A stretch of DNA of 64,000 nt from Dasypus novemcinctus (lineage: Eukaryota; Chordata; Mammalia; Cingulata; Dasypodidae): the NCBI RefSeq assembly GCF_030445035.2, contig NC_080673.1, positions 157,662,216-157,726,215 of the forward strand, written 5' to 3'. A program made the translations under genes and the position numbers. Within the stretch, counting starts at the first letter, position 1, and each line of letters begins with the position of its first letter. This document shows positions 26,801-39,900 of the stretch, piece after piece. The notes beneath the pieces are model-generated. The model ran no database searches. It was given only the letters and a program-made list of their open reading frames with translations, and had not been told where the DNA came from.

Positions 26801-29800
26801 TTCCAAGAACTTCCCATGTGCAATGCTCTGTGGAGCCCTTCCTTCGGATAACTGCAAGGGCTTTGTGAGTTGAAAGGCTCAAGTGCCCTTCACAATTATT
26901 TTCCTATTCAGTATCAGTGGAAATCCTATGCTGAATTATATTTCTCATAGTCTCTCGTTATCCTATTAGAATGCCTGTGTTAGAATAATTTGATTGAACA
27001 ACAAAAGATGAAATTGATCTTCCTTTATCATATGCCAGTAAAATGCCTGAATTTAAGTGGCCCATAGGTTGTTCAATTGCAGAATGGAATTCTCAGGATG
27101 GAAGTATCAGAGAAACACCATGAGTTGTATGTGTGGTCTCTGAGTTTTATGCGTTCCATCACACTATTACTACACTCACTGCCCTTCTGGAGTTGATAGA
27201 AAGCCAAACTCTTAATTTGGTAGAAAATTCTTATTTTGCAGTAGATTTTGTGAAGGCTTCGATAATCTAACAGTTGATTCAAGTTTGTGAATAAATTTAT
27301 ATCTTGTGCAATTCTTCTTAGTGTGGTCAGAATTTATGACTTTCGTTTTTAAATTAAATGATTAGAACTCATTATTAAGGACTCTTTTGTTTTTAATCTT
27401 CCTCTCATTCTAGCATCAGGTGTTCTCTTCAGGTTTGCCCTTATTTTTCAGCAACTTTACTGAGACATAATTCACATGCCATTCAGTGCTCCTTTTGAAC
27501 ATATTCAATTCAATGGATTTTAGTGTAGTCACAGATATGTGCAACTATCAGCACAGTTAATTTTAAAACATTCTCACCATCTCAAAAAGAAGCTCATACT
27601 CTTTAGCCATCATTCCCTTTAATGCCATCACTTCCCACTCCACAGCCCTAAGCAATCACTAGTTTACTTTCTGTCTCTGTAGATTTCTATATACTGAACT
27701 TTCATGTTTCATATGTAAGAAACTATATAATATATGGACTTTCGTGATTGGTTTCTTTTAGTATTTAGCATAATGTTTTCAAAGTTCACCCAAATTATAG
27801 CATATATTAGTGCATCCTTTCCTTTTGTGGTTGAATAATGTCCTTTTATGGATGTACCACATTTTGTTTATTCCTTTGTTCATTGATAGATATTTGGGTT
27901 GTTTTCCACTTTTAGCGATTATGAACAATTGCTAGTACAAACATTTGTGTACAATTTTTTTGTGTGTGGACTTAAATTTTCAATTCTTTTGGCTGTATAC
28001 CTAGGAGTAGAATTGCCTGTTCATATGGTAACACTAGGTTTAATCATTTGAGGAACTCCCAGACTGTTTACCAAAGCAGCTGCACCATTTGCAGTCCCAC
28101 CAGCAGTGTATGAGGGTTTCGATTTCTCCGCATATTTGCCAACACTTGTTATTCTTTCAGTTTTTGTTTCTAGCCATCATAGTGGGTCTGAAATGGTTTC
28201 TCATTGAAGATTTGATTTCCATTTCCCTGATGCCTAAAATAGTTGAGCACCTTTTCATGAGCTTAATGGCCATTTGTATATCTTTCTTGGAGGAAGGTCT
28301 ATTCAGAACTTCTGCCCATTTTTAAGTGCGTTATTTGTCTTTTTATTATTGAGTTATTCCCTTATTTTAAAAAAAACAAATCAATTTTATTGATACATTA
28401 TTAATAAAGCATAAATCCATTGAAAGTGTATAAATTAATAGTATTCAGTATAATCATAGTTGGGCATTCATCACTTCAATCATTCTTAGGGCACTTTCAT
28501 TAGTCCAATAATAATAATAAACAAAAAACAAACAAAACCCATCACCTCTCAATCTCTCTATGCTTCCCCTGCCATTTATAGCTGCTATACATTTTCCTTC
28601 TCTCTAGTATATTTGCATTTATATTTTGTAAACCACTCTCAGTTCTTCTGGGTATATACCTAGTAATGGTATTAACAGGTCCCATGGCCTATATTCAACT
28701 TCCTTAGTAGCTGCCAAACAGTCCTCCACAGTGGCTGTACTATTCTACTTTCTCACCAACAGCAAATAAGTGTTACTATCTATTCACATCCTCTCCAACA
28801 TTTAGTTTTCCGACTATTTAATAGCTGCCAGTCTCATAGGTATGAAAAGATATCTCATTGTAGTTTTGATTTGCATTTCCCTAATTGCTAGTGATATTGA
28901 ATATTTTTTTCATGTGCTTCTTCACCATTTGTATTTTTTCTTTGGACCATTGCCTTTTCGAGTCTTTTGCCCTTTTTAAAATCAGGTAGCTTGTCTTTTT
29001 ATTGTTGAGTTGTATGATCTCTTTGTGTACCATGGATATTAAACCATTATTGGATATGTGATTGTCAAATATTTTCTCCCATTGAGTCAACTGCCTTTTC
29101 ACCATTTTGAGAAAGTCCTTTGAGGTACGAAAGTATTTAGTTTTGAGGAGGTCCCATTTATCTATTTTTCCTTTTGCTGTTTGTGCTTCAAGTGCAAGGT
29201 TTAAGAAACGACTGCCTACCACATGATCTTGAACATGTTTTCCTACATTTTCTTCTAGGAGTTTTATGGTTTTCACTTTTATATTTAGGTCCTTGATCCA
29301 TTTTGAGTTAACTTTTGTATAAGGTGTGAGATAGAGGTCTTCTTTCTTTCTTTTGGATATGTATATACAGTTCTCCCAGCACCATTTGTTGAAAAGGCTA
29401 TTCGGGCCAAGCTGGGAGGGCTTGACAGGCTTGTCAAAATTCATTTTACTGTAGATGTGAGGTTCTATATCTGAATTCTGAGTTCTCAATTCAGTTCCAT
29501 TGGTCAATGTGTCTGTCTTTATGCCAGCACCATGCTGTTTTTACTACTGCTGCAAAGTAATATGCTTTAAAGTCCAGAAGTGAGAATCCTCCAACTTCAT
29601 TCTTCTTTTTAAAGACATTTTTGGCTATTTAGGGCCTCTTGTCCTTCCAAATAAATTTGATAATTGGTTTTTCCACTTCTGCAAAAGAGGCTGTTGGGAT
29701 TTTTATTGGGATTGTGTTGAATCAGTAAATCACATTGACGTCCTAATGATATTTAGTGTTCCAATCAGTGAACACAGAATGTCCATCCATTTACTTATGT

Positions 29801-32800
29801 TTTTGGTTTCTTTTAGGAATGTTTTTTAGTTTTCTGAATACAGGTCCTTTATGTCCTTGGTGAAGTTGATTCCCAAATATTTAGTTGTTTTAGTTTGTTG
29901 TGGATTTTTTCAGGAGATTCTAGATATAGGATCATAACATCAGCAAATCATCAAAGTTTTACTTCTACCTTTCCTATTTGGGTGCCTTTTATTTCTTTAT
30001 CTAGCCTAATTGCTCTAGTTAGAACTTCTAAACCAATATTGAATAACAATGGTGACAGTGGGCATTCTTGTCTTGTTCCTGATCTCCACAGGAAAACTTT
30101 CAATCTTTCACCATTGAGTACAGTGCTAGCTGTAAGTTTTTCATATATGCACTTTACCATATTGAGAGAGCTTCCTTTTATTACTACCTTTTGGAGTGTT
30201 TTTTTATCAAGAAAGGATGCTGTATTTTGTCAAATGCCTTTTCTGTATCAATTGAGAGGAGTACATGATTTTTCTTCTTCAATTTATCGATATGTTTTAT
30301 TACACTAATTGATTTTCTTGTGTTGAACCACCATTGTGTACTTGGGATAAAACTCACTTGATTGTGTTGTATAATTCTTTTAATGTGTTTTTGGATTCTG
30401 TTTGTGAGTATTTTGTTGAGGGTTTTTGCATCTATATTCATTAGAGATATTGTCTGTAATTTTCTTTTTTCGTAGTGTCTTTATCTGGTTTTGGTATTAG
30501 GGTGATGTTGGCTTCATTGAATGAATTTGGTAGTGTTCTTTCCTGTCAATTTTTTGGAAGAACTTGAGCAAGATTGGTATTAGATTGTCTTTGAATCATT
30601 GGAAGAATTCACCTATGAAGCCATCTGGTCCCGGGCTTTTCATCTTTGGATGTTTTTTGGTGACTGCTTCAGTCTCTTCACTTGTGATTGGTTTGTTGAA
30701 GTCTTCTGTTTCTTCTAGGGTCAGTGTAGGTGGTTTGTTCATTTCTAGAAATTTATCTATCTCCTCTACATTGTTTAGTTTCTTGGCATACAGTTGTTCA
30801 TAGTATCCTCTTATGATCTCTCTTATTTCTGCACGGTTAGTGTAATTTCTCCCCTCCCATTTCTGATTTTATTTATTTGTGTCTTCTCTTTTTTTGTCAG
30901 TCTAGCTAAGGGTTTGTTGATTTTGTTGATTTTCTCAAAGAATCAAATTTTGGTTTTGTTTATTCTATTGTTTTTGTGTTCTCAATTTCATTTATTTCTG
31001 CTCTATTCTTTGCTATTTTTTTCCTTCAGTTTGGTTTGGGATTAGTTTACTGTTCTTTTTCTAGCTCCTCCAGGTTTGCAGTTAGATCTTCAATTTTAGC
31101 TCTTCCTTCTTTTTAATTTAAGCATTGAAGGCTCTAAATTTCCCTCTCAGCACTGCCTTTGCAGTGTCCCATAGGTTTTGATATGTGTTCTCACTTTCAT
31201 TCATCTCAAGATATTTGCTGAATTTTCTTGCAATGTCTTCTTTAACCCACTGATTATTTGAGTGTGTTTTTAAATCTCCATTCTTATGGGTTTTCCCTTT
31301 TTCCACTCATTATCGATTTTCAGCTTCATTCTATTATGATCAGAGAAAGTGTTTTGTGTAATTTCAATCTTTTAAAATTTGTTGAGACTTGTCTTGTGAC
31401 CCAACATATGGTCTATCTTGGAGAAGGAGCCATGAGCTCTTGAAAAGAAAGTATACCTCCTGTTTTGTGCTGCAAAGCTTTATAGATGTCTGTTAGGTCT
31501 AGTTCCATTTTCATATTATTCACGTTCTCTGTTTCTTTATTTATCCTCCGTCCTGATGTTCTATCCAATATGAGAGTGGTGTATTGAAGTTCCCAACTAT
31601 TATTGTAGAGATTTCTATTTCTCCCTTCAGTTTTACCAGTGTGTGCCTACTGTACCTTGGAGCACTCAGGTTAGATGGATAAATATATAAGTATAATTAT
31701 TTCTTCTTGGTGAGGTTCCCTTTTTATTAATACGTAATGACCTTCTCCATCCCTTATAACAGTTTTGCATTAGAAATCTATTTTGTCTGATATTAGTAGC
31801 ACTACACCAGATCTTTTTTGGTTACTATTTGCATGGAATACCTTTTTCTAACCTTTCAGATTTAACCTAGGTGTGCCCTTATGTCTGAGGTGGGTTTCTT
31901 GTAGACAACATATAGACGGCTCATATTTTTTTATCCATTCAATCATTCTATGTCTTTTGGTTGTGTAGTTCAATCCATTAACATTTAATGTTATTACTGT
32001 ACAGGCATTACTTATTTCATCCATTTTGTCCTTTGACTCTCTGTCTTCTTTCCTTTTAGTTTATCCTACCTAATGATCTTCATTTCTAAACTCTTCTCTA
32101 AATCTCTTGCATTTGTTTTTTCCTTTCAGGTTGCAGCATTCCCTTTAGTATCTCTTATAATTCTGGTCTTTTGGTAACATATTGTATCAGTTTGAGTTTG
32201 TCTGTGAAGACTTTGAACTCACTGTCATTTTTAAAGGACAGTTTTGCCAGATATAGAATTCTTGTCTGGCAGTTTTTCTCTTTCAATACCTTAAATACAT
32301 CATACCACTTTCTTCTTGCCTATAATGGTTTCTGTTGAGAGGTCAGCACTTAATCTTACTGATTTTCCCTTGTATGTGATGCTTTGCTTTTCTCTTTATC
32401 TTTGATATTTGTCATTTTGAATAGTAGGTGTCTCAGGGTAGATTTGGATTTTTTCTGTTTGAGTCCATTGTCCTCCTTGGATATTGATATTTATGTCTTT
32501 CATAAGGGCTGGGAAGATTTTGCTCGTTATTTCCTGAAATATTCTTTCTGCCCCTTTTCCATTCTCTTCTTCTTCTGGGACACCAATAATGTGAATGTTC
32601 ATGCATTTTGCATTGTCATTTAATTCCCTGAAATTCTGTTCCATTTTTTCCATTCTATTCTCTTTCTGTTCTTCTGTCTTTTCTAGTACAGATATTCTGT
32701 CTTCAGAATCACTAATTTTGTATTCAAGCAATTCAAATCTGCTCTTATGTACCTCTAATGTGTTTTTAGTCTCATCCATCATGTCTTTCATTCCTATAAA

Positions 32801-35800
32801 GTCTATTACTTTTCTTTGTAGGCTTTCAAATTGTTCTTTATACTTACCCAGTGTCTTCTTAATATCCTGTATTTCTTTAGCCATATTTTCTTTAAATTCT
32901 TTGAAGTGATTTAGGAGAGTGTGTGATTATCACTGATTGTCTTAAACCCTTCATCTCTTCAGGATATTTGGTTAGTTCCTTTGGCTGGGCAACATATTCC
33001 TCTTTCCTAGTATGAAGTGTAATTTTTTGCTGATGTCTAGGCATCTGAGTAGGTGAATTTACTCTGATGGCCAATTTTTCTCTCTTGCCTATTGTTTCCC
33101 CTTCCCACCCTCCACAAGACTTCTTTGCTATTTGGTTCAAAATTTTCTAAGTCTTTAAAATTTCCTGGCCTAAGTTATCAGAATCGGGCCAGAGACTCAT
33201 AATGGGGCATAGATTTTCTCCCAGTACCAGAACAGTTTCTGTCCATGCAGTTCCCAGACGGGTCAGCAGATGGTGCCAGTCAGCACACCTTTCCACATAG
33301 TTCAGTTTGGGCTTTCTGTGTTTCTGTGTTGAATCTCCAAAGCAGAGATTCAAAGCAGGCTCTGCTGCCCAAATTCACTGAAGAAAAGCCCCTGACACCC
33401 TCTCCCTTTTTCCTTGAAACAGCTGACAGGGAGGAAGATGTGTGTTCCCCTCTTGGTAGGCTTCAGTAAGCCAGGGGTTTTATCCCAGGTTAATATCTTG
33501 AGAGTGGGGGAGGATAGCCCTTCCTGGCAGTCAATGGGGCTTGGTAACTCACGTTTGTCCTTCTGACTTCTTTGTCTTTCTGTCCCTCACCCTCCTGGAA
33601 GTTGTGTAACAGTGTCCTGGTCTGATGAGCCCCGATGCAGGTCTCTTGAACAGCTTTTGGCTCTTTCTCCATTGTTTTTATGAGAGCATTGAGATCTGCC
33701 TCTTAGTCTGTCACCATCTTCCCACAGTCTGTCTTTTCCCTTATCTTTAAAAAAATATAGGACTTGGAGAGGATATTGCTCCTTTTATACTATATTATTC
33801 TAATAGTTTTAAAATAATTAATAATAAGGTGAAATGATATTTCTTTAAATGCCCCAGGATCTTTTTCTTCCTTTCTTCCCACCCCTCCTTTTTTTGTTGT
33901 TTCAAAAAAGGTCATCCTATTATCAAAAAAGAAAGTCACTGAGCATCCAGACTTGGAGCCACTCATTTATGAATTCCCAGTTTCATTTGGAACCTCAGTA
34001 ATTCTTGCCAGTCTTCTAAGCTTTCTTTGGATGTCTCTCCAAATACTTCCATCAGGGAACAACCCAAAATTCTTGTCACTTTCCTTGGTGCCATGCACCA
34101 TGCCACCCCCCAACTTTCATCCAGGGAACTCTTGAAAAGAAAAGTAGAGGCTATCTGATTTGAAGTCTCTTGGTGTACAGTTCTCCTCCCTGCTCCCACT
34201 CCAACAAAGTGCCTGCTTCCTTTTCTCCTACCCTCTTCCAGTTTCAGAAGAGGTCATCCTTCCTCTTGTATAGATAATCCCTCTGACTCTTTTATCCTTG
34301 CTATCATCAGGTGATTATTTTTAATTTAATTTAAAAAACCTAAAAGATTTTCTTCAAAAATCAGTTGTTAAAAAGAAGAGCCAATGATTCCATGAAGAAT
34401 AGAATGTTTTACATAAAAACTTACATAGTTTGAAAACTAAGGTTTAAATCTCGGAAACATGGTACCCATATTTATTTAAATAATGAATGAGACATACACA
34501 GGAAGTATGAGTGAGAATATAAATAAAGAGCAGAAATAATGTTATCTATCTCCGTGTCTATTTTCCAAAGTCCTTCTTAATTTTTAGCACATAAAGAATT
34601 TGTAATATGTTGAAAAAATTCCATTTCCAATATTTTATACTGTCTAAATAAACAAATGACCATTTGTATTATTTATTTATTCCGAAAATAGATATTGGAT
34701 TATATTTATAAACTGGTACGTTCCTCTGGCTGTATTTGATTGTGTTAAATTCAGAGGTTTCTCTTTTACTTGATTAAATTATGATTAGGGCTTTATTGAG
34801 CCACATCAGTAGGACAATGAGTCCCCGCCTCCTTCGTGGGCAGGGACTCACAGAGAAAACTACATGGCAGGGGAGTTAGTTGAAGTTTTTTTTGAGCTGG
34901 AGCCCCAGCAGGTAACCTTGCAGGAGAAGAACACAGAGGAATAAAGATGGCTCCACAGACACAGCAGAGGCCTGACAGTCGATAGCTGACCTTGTAGAGA
35001 GAAAAGAGCAGCTGAGCCTGGAGAGGAACAAGCCCCAGGAAAGAGACGAGACTTATCTCTGCCTACAGCTGATATTGGAAGAAGCTGGGATCATGGATCT
35101 TTAAGAGGAAGAGGAAACCTAAACCCTCGCAGACGTCGGCAGCCATCTTGCTCCAACATGTGGTAATAAACTTTGGTGAGGGAAGTAACTTATGCTTTAT
35201 GGCCTGGTAACTATAAGATTCTACCCCAAATAAATACCCTTGTATAAAAGCCCAACAGATTTCTGGTATTTTGCATCAGCACTACTTTGGCTGACTAATA
35301 CACCATTGATTATCTTTTTTGTTATTTATTTTATATTAAGGTATGGATGTATATTACATGATTGCAATGAACAAGAAAGGGGGAGAAAAAAACTCAGCTA
35401 GATAAATTTTATTTTACTTTTGATTCCTGCCTCAAGTCATTCTTGTTCTTTAAATGTTGGGACTTAGATCATGTACATTTTCTGACACTTTGCAAAGTTC
35501 AAATAAATGTCAATAGAGTGAATGACTAAAATTACAGCTGTAAAAACCCAAATCTTTATCGCCTCTGTATACATTTAGTATCTTCCTCTTGTACTGATCA
35601 TATACCTCACCAAATGTTTCCTAACACAAACTTCTGTCTTGTAATATTGACTTATAATTTAGTACTTCTTTTTGAAAGAGAATGAGTGCTAAATAATGAC
35701 AATACCTGATCAAAGAGCATTGTACTTTGACTATTTATTTGATTTTTGCCCTTATATCAGAGAGCCTTCTGTGACTGAATCGATACTGGAGCAGGAGCAA

Positions 35801-36874
35801 GACCAGCCATGGTTGAGGTTACACTCCAACTGGGAGAGCCTCAATGGGACCACTTTGCATGAACTGCTAGTAAAAGGGTAAGAAACCTTCCACAAGAGCT
35901 GTGCAGAGTCATGTTGTGAAGCAAGAGTTTATCAGCAGGACCTTTCTTCCATTTCTAAATTAATCCAAATTTGCCACATCAGTAAAGAGCTATTGGTCTT
36001 TACATTTCAGCATTGTAGATTTTATTTCTTCTTTCCAGACATAGATTTTTTTAATCTTAGCTATTTGTGTTTTTTAATGATACTTACAGAAATCCTATTT
36101 GAAAATGCATTCTCATGGCTGCATTTCCTGCATGTGCTACAAGGAGCTAGTTAACAGAGGGACTTGGAGTTGTGATAATTGATAATACTTGGGTCTGAGA
36201 GAAGAATAGAAGACACAAAATGAAATAATTAAGTATCCTTGAAAGTACACTAAAAATCATAGCATCTTCAACAGGGTTGCCTCCCTTGCCTGAGGCAAGA
36301 ATTGGGAGATGGGCTGCAGGAGGAAAATAAGCTGAGGGAGTTAACACTAATTAAGTGCTTATTACATTGCAGGCACATAGCCAGGTAGTTTTGTATATAT
36401 TAACTCATTCTATCCTCACAACAGACCCATGAACTGGGGACTATTCTCCTATTTTTACAGACAATGGAAACTAAGATTTAGAATTTTTAAATAACTTGCT
36501 TAAAGCTTACAGCCCATAGATGGTCAGTGGCAATCTCTGAATTCAAAACAAGTTGATCTGGCTCCAGAGCATTTAATAAATGCTAGAGAAACTCTTCTCA
36601 GGCATTCCAAAGGAGAAAAGTTAATGTGGGTCATTTCTCTTTGGAATGTCTTAAATATTTCCCACTAGATCACACTCTTATTGTCTCTTCAGCCAAATTT
36701 CTGAATATTTGTCAACTGAACAACTTCCTCAAAAACAATGGCCTGAGTCTTTCAACAGATTGATTTGTTTCCCTAAAATAGGAATACAAGAAAAGCCATT
36801 TCTGGTCAAATAAAGACAAAAAGACAGACAGGCAGGCAGGTAGACAGCCAGATGTATCAGATAGAGAGCTAGAG

Positions 36875-36925
<51 letters not shown>

Positions 36926-39900
36926 CTAAATCAGGGGTTGGTAGACCTGCTTCTAGTTTTAGTTCTGACTAAATGGGTGATTTTTTTTTTTAAAGATTTA
37001 TTTATTTATTTCCCCTCCCCCCAACCCCCGCTGTCTGTTCTCTGTGTCTATTTGCTGCGTCTTCTTTGTCCACTTCTGTTGTTGTCAGTGGCACGGGAAT
37101 CTCTGTTTCTTTTTGTTGCGTCATCTTGTTGTGTCAGCTCTCCATGTGAGCGGCACCATTCCTGGACAGGCTGCGCTTTCTTTCATGCTGGGCAGCTCTC
37201 CTTATGGGGCGCACTCCTTGTGTGTGGGGCTCCCCTACGCAGGGGACACCCCTGTGTGGCACGGCACTCCTTGCGCTCATCAGCACTGCGCATGGGCCAG
37301 CCCCACATGGGTCAAGTATGCCTGGGGTTTGAACCGCGGACCTCCCATGTGGTAGACGGACACCCTAACCACTGACCCAAGTCTGCTTCCATAGATGGGG
37401 ATCTTAAGTATCATTTTAGACCACAGTTTCATATAAAAAAAAGAAAAAAAAGAAGGAGGTTGGGATAGATAATCTTTGATGTCTTTTCCTATTCCTAAAA
37501 GCTATGATCTGAACTTTGACAAATAACAACTAATTCTTGATATAGCCTCTGTGCTGGTTCATTGCTAGGCTATAAGGGGGTGTAGAAGTGAATGCTGCTC
37601 TCAGGGAACATCTATTTTTTGAGTGGAGAGACAGACTTTAAACTAGTAAACAATAAAAGCTCCAGGTATAAAGAAGTGCCACAAGAAAATAAATGATAAT
37701 GGGATGAAGAGTAAGGAGTAGATAAAACGTTAGATGTGGAAAGGTCAAAAACAAATGTGCTCTTTCTATATGGTATAATTTATTGTATACAAATAATTAT
37801 GTATGTATCCATGAAAATTTAGCAAGTAATGAAAGCACAATAAAACTTCAAAAGGTAATGTGGAAATGAGCTATTTAGTGATGACATTTTTTTCTGAGAG
37901 ATCTAGGATTAGATTAGATCAGAAAAAGCACATTACAATATTTGAAAGTACAAAATTGCTCTTTCTCTTTAAATCATGAACAGATGTTTCTTGGTTGGAA
38001 GAGAATTTAGAGATTAAAATTAACCTACCCCAAACTTATTTCTCTTGTACAGCCAGTATGATAGATGCTTAACCATGGTCCATTACCTTGCCTTCAAAGG
38101 TCAACTCTAATTATTAGAATGTTCTTCCTTTCCTGAACACACAGTTCCTGTCATTTCTATCTACTGATTCTGCTCCTGCCACCCAGAGTTACATGGAATA
38201 CATTTAATCCCCTCTTCGTCCTGTCAGCTTCTCATACTTTCAAAATTTAACCTGGCAGCTATGGCAAGATTCTTTTCCAGCCTAAATTTTCAGGTCCATT
38301 ACCTGTTCTTTAAATTTCTAAGTAATATTTTACTCCTCTCAGACTACTTCTCTGCATTCTTTGACCCAGAAGCATAAATATCTGACATCCTCCCTCCTTA
38401 CCATAGATTCTGAGAACCAGCCCAATCCTCACCTCCCACCCCTTTTCCCACGTTCAGAATAATGGTTTGAGTCACCTTTCTGGATGTACCACTAGCCAAG
38501 ATGATGCTGAAAAATGGCTTGCAATAGTTTCTTTCCTTACAGATGTGAAACTGTATTATGGTATTAAATAAACTAGGGGAAAAAAAAAAAACAACCAAAA
38601 CACTCTGTATATCCCCCTTCAAGACATCAGATCATACCCTAGCTTTGAGAATTCCTGCACTAAGATATATCTTTGCTCAGAGAATATGACCTCTAGTAAC
38701 AGTCAGTCATCTCTCTGCTGCCTTCATTCATGAAATGTTTGAAGTGAATAGTACAATATATAACTTAATATTCTGCCATTTTATGTTTCCAAATCTAGGC
38801 AGTCCTGTCAGAGCAGAAGTAAGATTTCTCTTCTGTGTACTAAACAAGGTGAGAGGATTAGTTGTATTTCAATGGAATATAAACTTTCCTTAATGGATTG
38901 GCTCTGGGGAAAATGATCAATTGTTTGTGCCAGCAAAAAGCCAAGCATCTAGCTGGGCTTGCCGGTGAATCATTAATGTTTTTTCTGCTTCCTGGTAGAC
39001 TGTGGGCGCCGCCCCGCTGTCCGAATGAGCAAGAGGATCCTTGGTGGTCGGACAAGCCGCCCTGGGAGGTGGCCGTGGCAGTGTTCCCTGCAGACCGAGC
39101 CCGGTGGACATATTTGTGGCTGTGTTCTCATTGCCAAAAAGTGGGTTCTGACTGTCGCCCACTGCTTTGAGGGGTAAGCTGTGGTTTTGCATTGCCTGAA
39201 TGTGATCATTTGGTCACTTGGGAATTCTCAGTGGTGGAGAAGCCATAGTTGATCTAGTTTCCAGGCTTTTATCTGCCCAGATTGTTCCACCCATGGTGTT
39301 GTCATAATATATATGCTGCTCATTTATTGACAATGGATGTATATTGCTAATGATTTACATCCTAGGGAGGGAGGAAGAGGAAGAACAGAAGGTTAACTCT
39401 CCAGCCAGTTAAGCCTCTTTTCTGGTGCTCTTAAATATATCAAACACTTAAGAATTTAAGCAGACATAACTTACTCAGATACTATATGAGGTTAGGATGC
39501 TGGAGGAACTAGTGAGTAGTTGAGAAGCAGAGAAAAAGGAACAGTATGCCTAAGAGGAGCATAAGTATGAGGCAAAGAGGAAAACTTCCACAAATTGACG
39601 AAAGTCACTGCAGAAGGTCTCCATCTGTTCCAGCTCTCTATTGCTGTGTAACTCAGGAGCATAGAAAAACATTTATTATGCTCACAGATTCTGAGGGTCA
39701 AATATCTGGACACAACACAGCAGGCACAGTTCATTTCCACTACACAGTGTCTGGAACCTCAGCTGGAAAATAAGTTTCAAAGCCAGGGGCTGTAATCATC
39801 TGATATCTGGCAGTCGCTGCTGCCTTTTGGCTGGGGCCTCAGTTCCTTGCCATACTGGTCCCACAGCATGCTAACATTCGCCCCCTCAGAGAGAGCTTGC

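Larger units (their letters stand above)
28366..33735 (-). mobile_element. Near full-length L1 retrotransposon, inactive, antisense
   Basis: Read on the minus strand from 33735: a ~0.8 kb 5' UTR-like region, ORF1 (about 32930-32150), spacer, ORF2 (about 32010-28880) and a 3' UTR down to about 28366. ORF1 retains a coiled coil and the [12 protein letters not shown] region. ORF2 retains endonuclease (CLQETHL near 31900), RT pieces and a C-terminal domain. ORF2 spans ~3.1 kb against the usual ~3.8 kb, so an internal deletion is likely. Stops and frameshifts interrupt both ORFs. Candidate imperfect target-site duplications 'TTCCCTTATTTTAAAAAAAA' (28357-28376) and 'TTCCCTTATCTTTAAAAAAA' (33736-33755) flank it. 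Confidence 0.88.
12971..35760 (+). other. CORIN: CORIN intron (22.8 kb) splitting the SRCR domain
   Basis: This is the largest intron in the window, with donor GTAAGG and acceptor CTTATATCAG. It holds an LTR-like repeat (14200-14470), two 'family B' repeats (14905-15975), an L1 3' end (17150-17985), the armadillo-lineage element (18125-19735), an L2 (21100-21560), a DAS SINE (21725-22178), 'family C' repeats (23085-23560 and 34775-35315), hAT and MIR pieces (24858-26250), an L1 3' end (27450-28355) and a near full-length L1 (28366-33735). A (TG/TA)n stretch lies at 13570-13612. Between these (16000-17150, 19740-21100, 22180-23080, 23560-24850, 26260-27450, 33760-34770) I see only AT-rich sequence without genes. 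Confidence 0.75.
35878..38798 (+). other. CORIN: CORIN intron within SRCR region
   Basis: This 2921-nt intron has the donor GTAAGA and the acceptor TTTCCAAATCTAG. It holds an MIR-like piece (36340-36560), a GATA microsatellite (36876-36923) and a DAS SINE (36981-37390). The rest (37400-38790) shows no gene or clear repeat. Confidence 0.8.

Noticed and set aside
28881..29507. Longest open frame in the window (208 codons, minus strand) as a candidate gene
   Set aside because: Its sequence is the C-terminal region of L1 ORF2p and it lies inside a decayed L1 element, so it is not a host gene.
36876..36923. Regular direct repeats as a CRISPR-like array
   Set aside because: It is a 4-bp microsatellite in a mammalian intron, with no spacers.
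36938..37375. Open frame of 145 codons and an overlapping one of 103 codons
   Set aside because: They run across a DAS SINE; the same kind of frame appears in the other SINE copies and there is no start or splice context.
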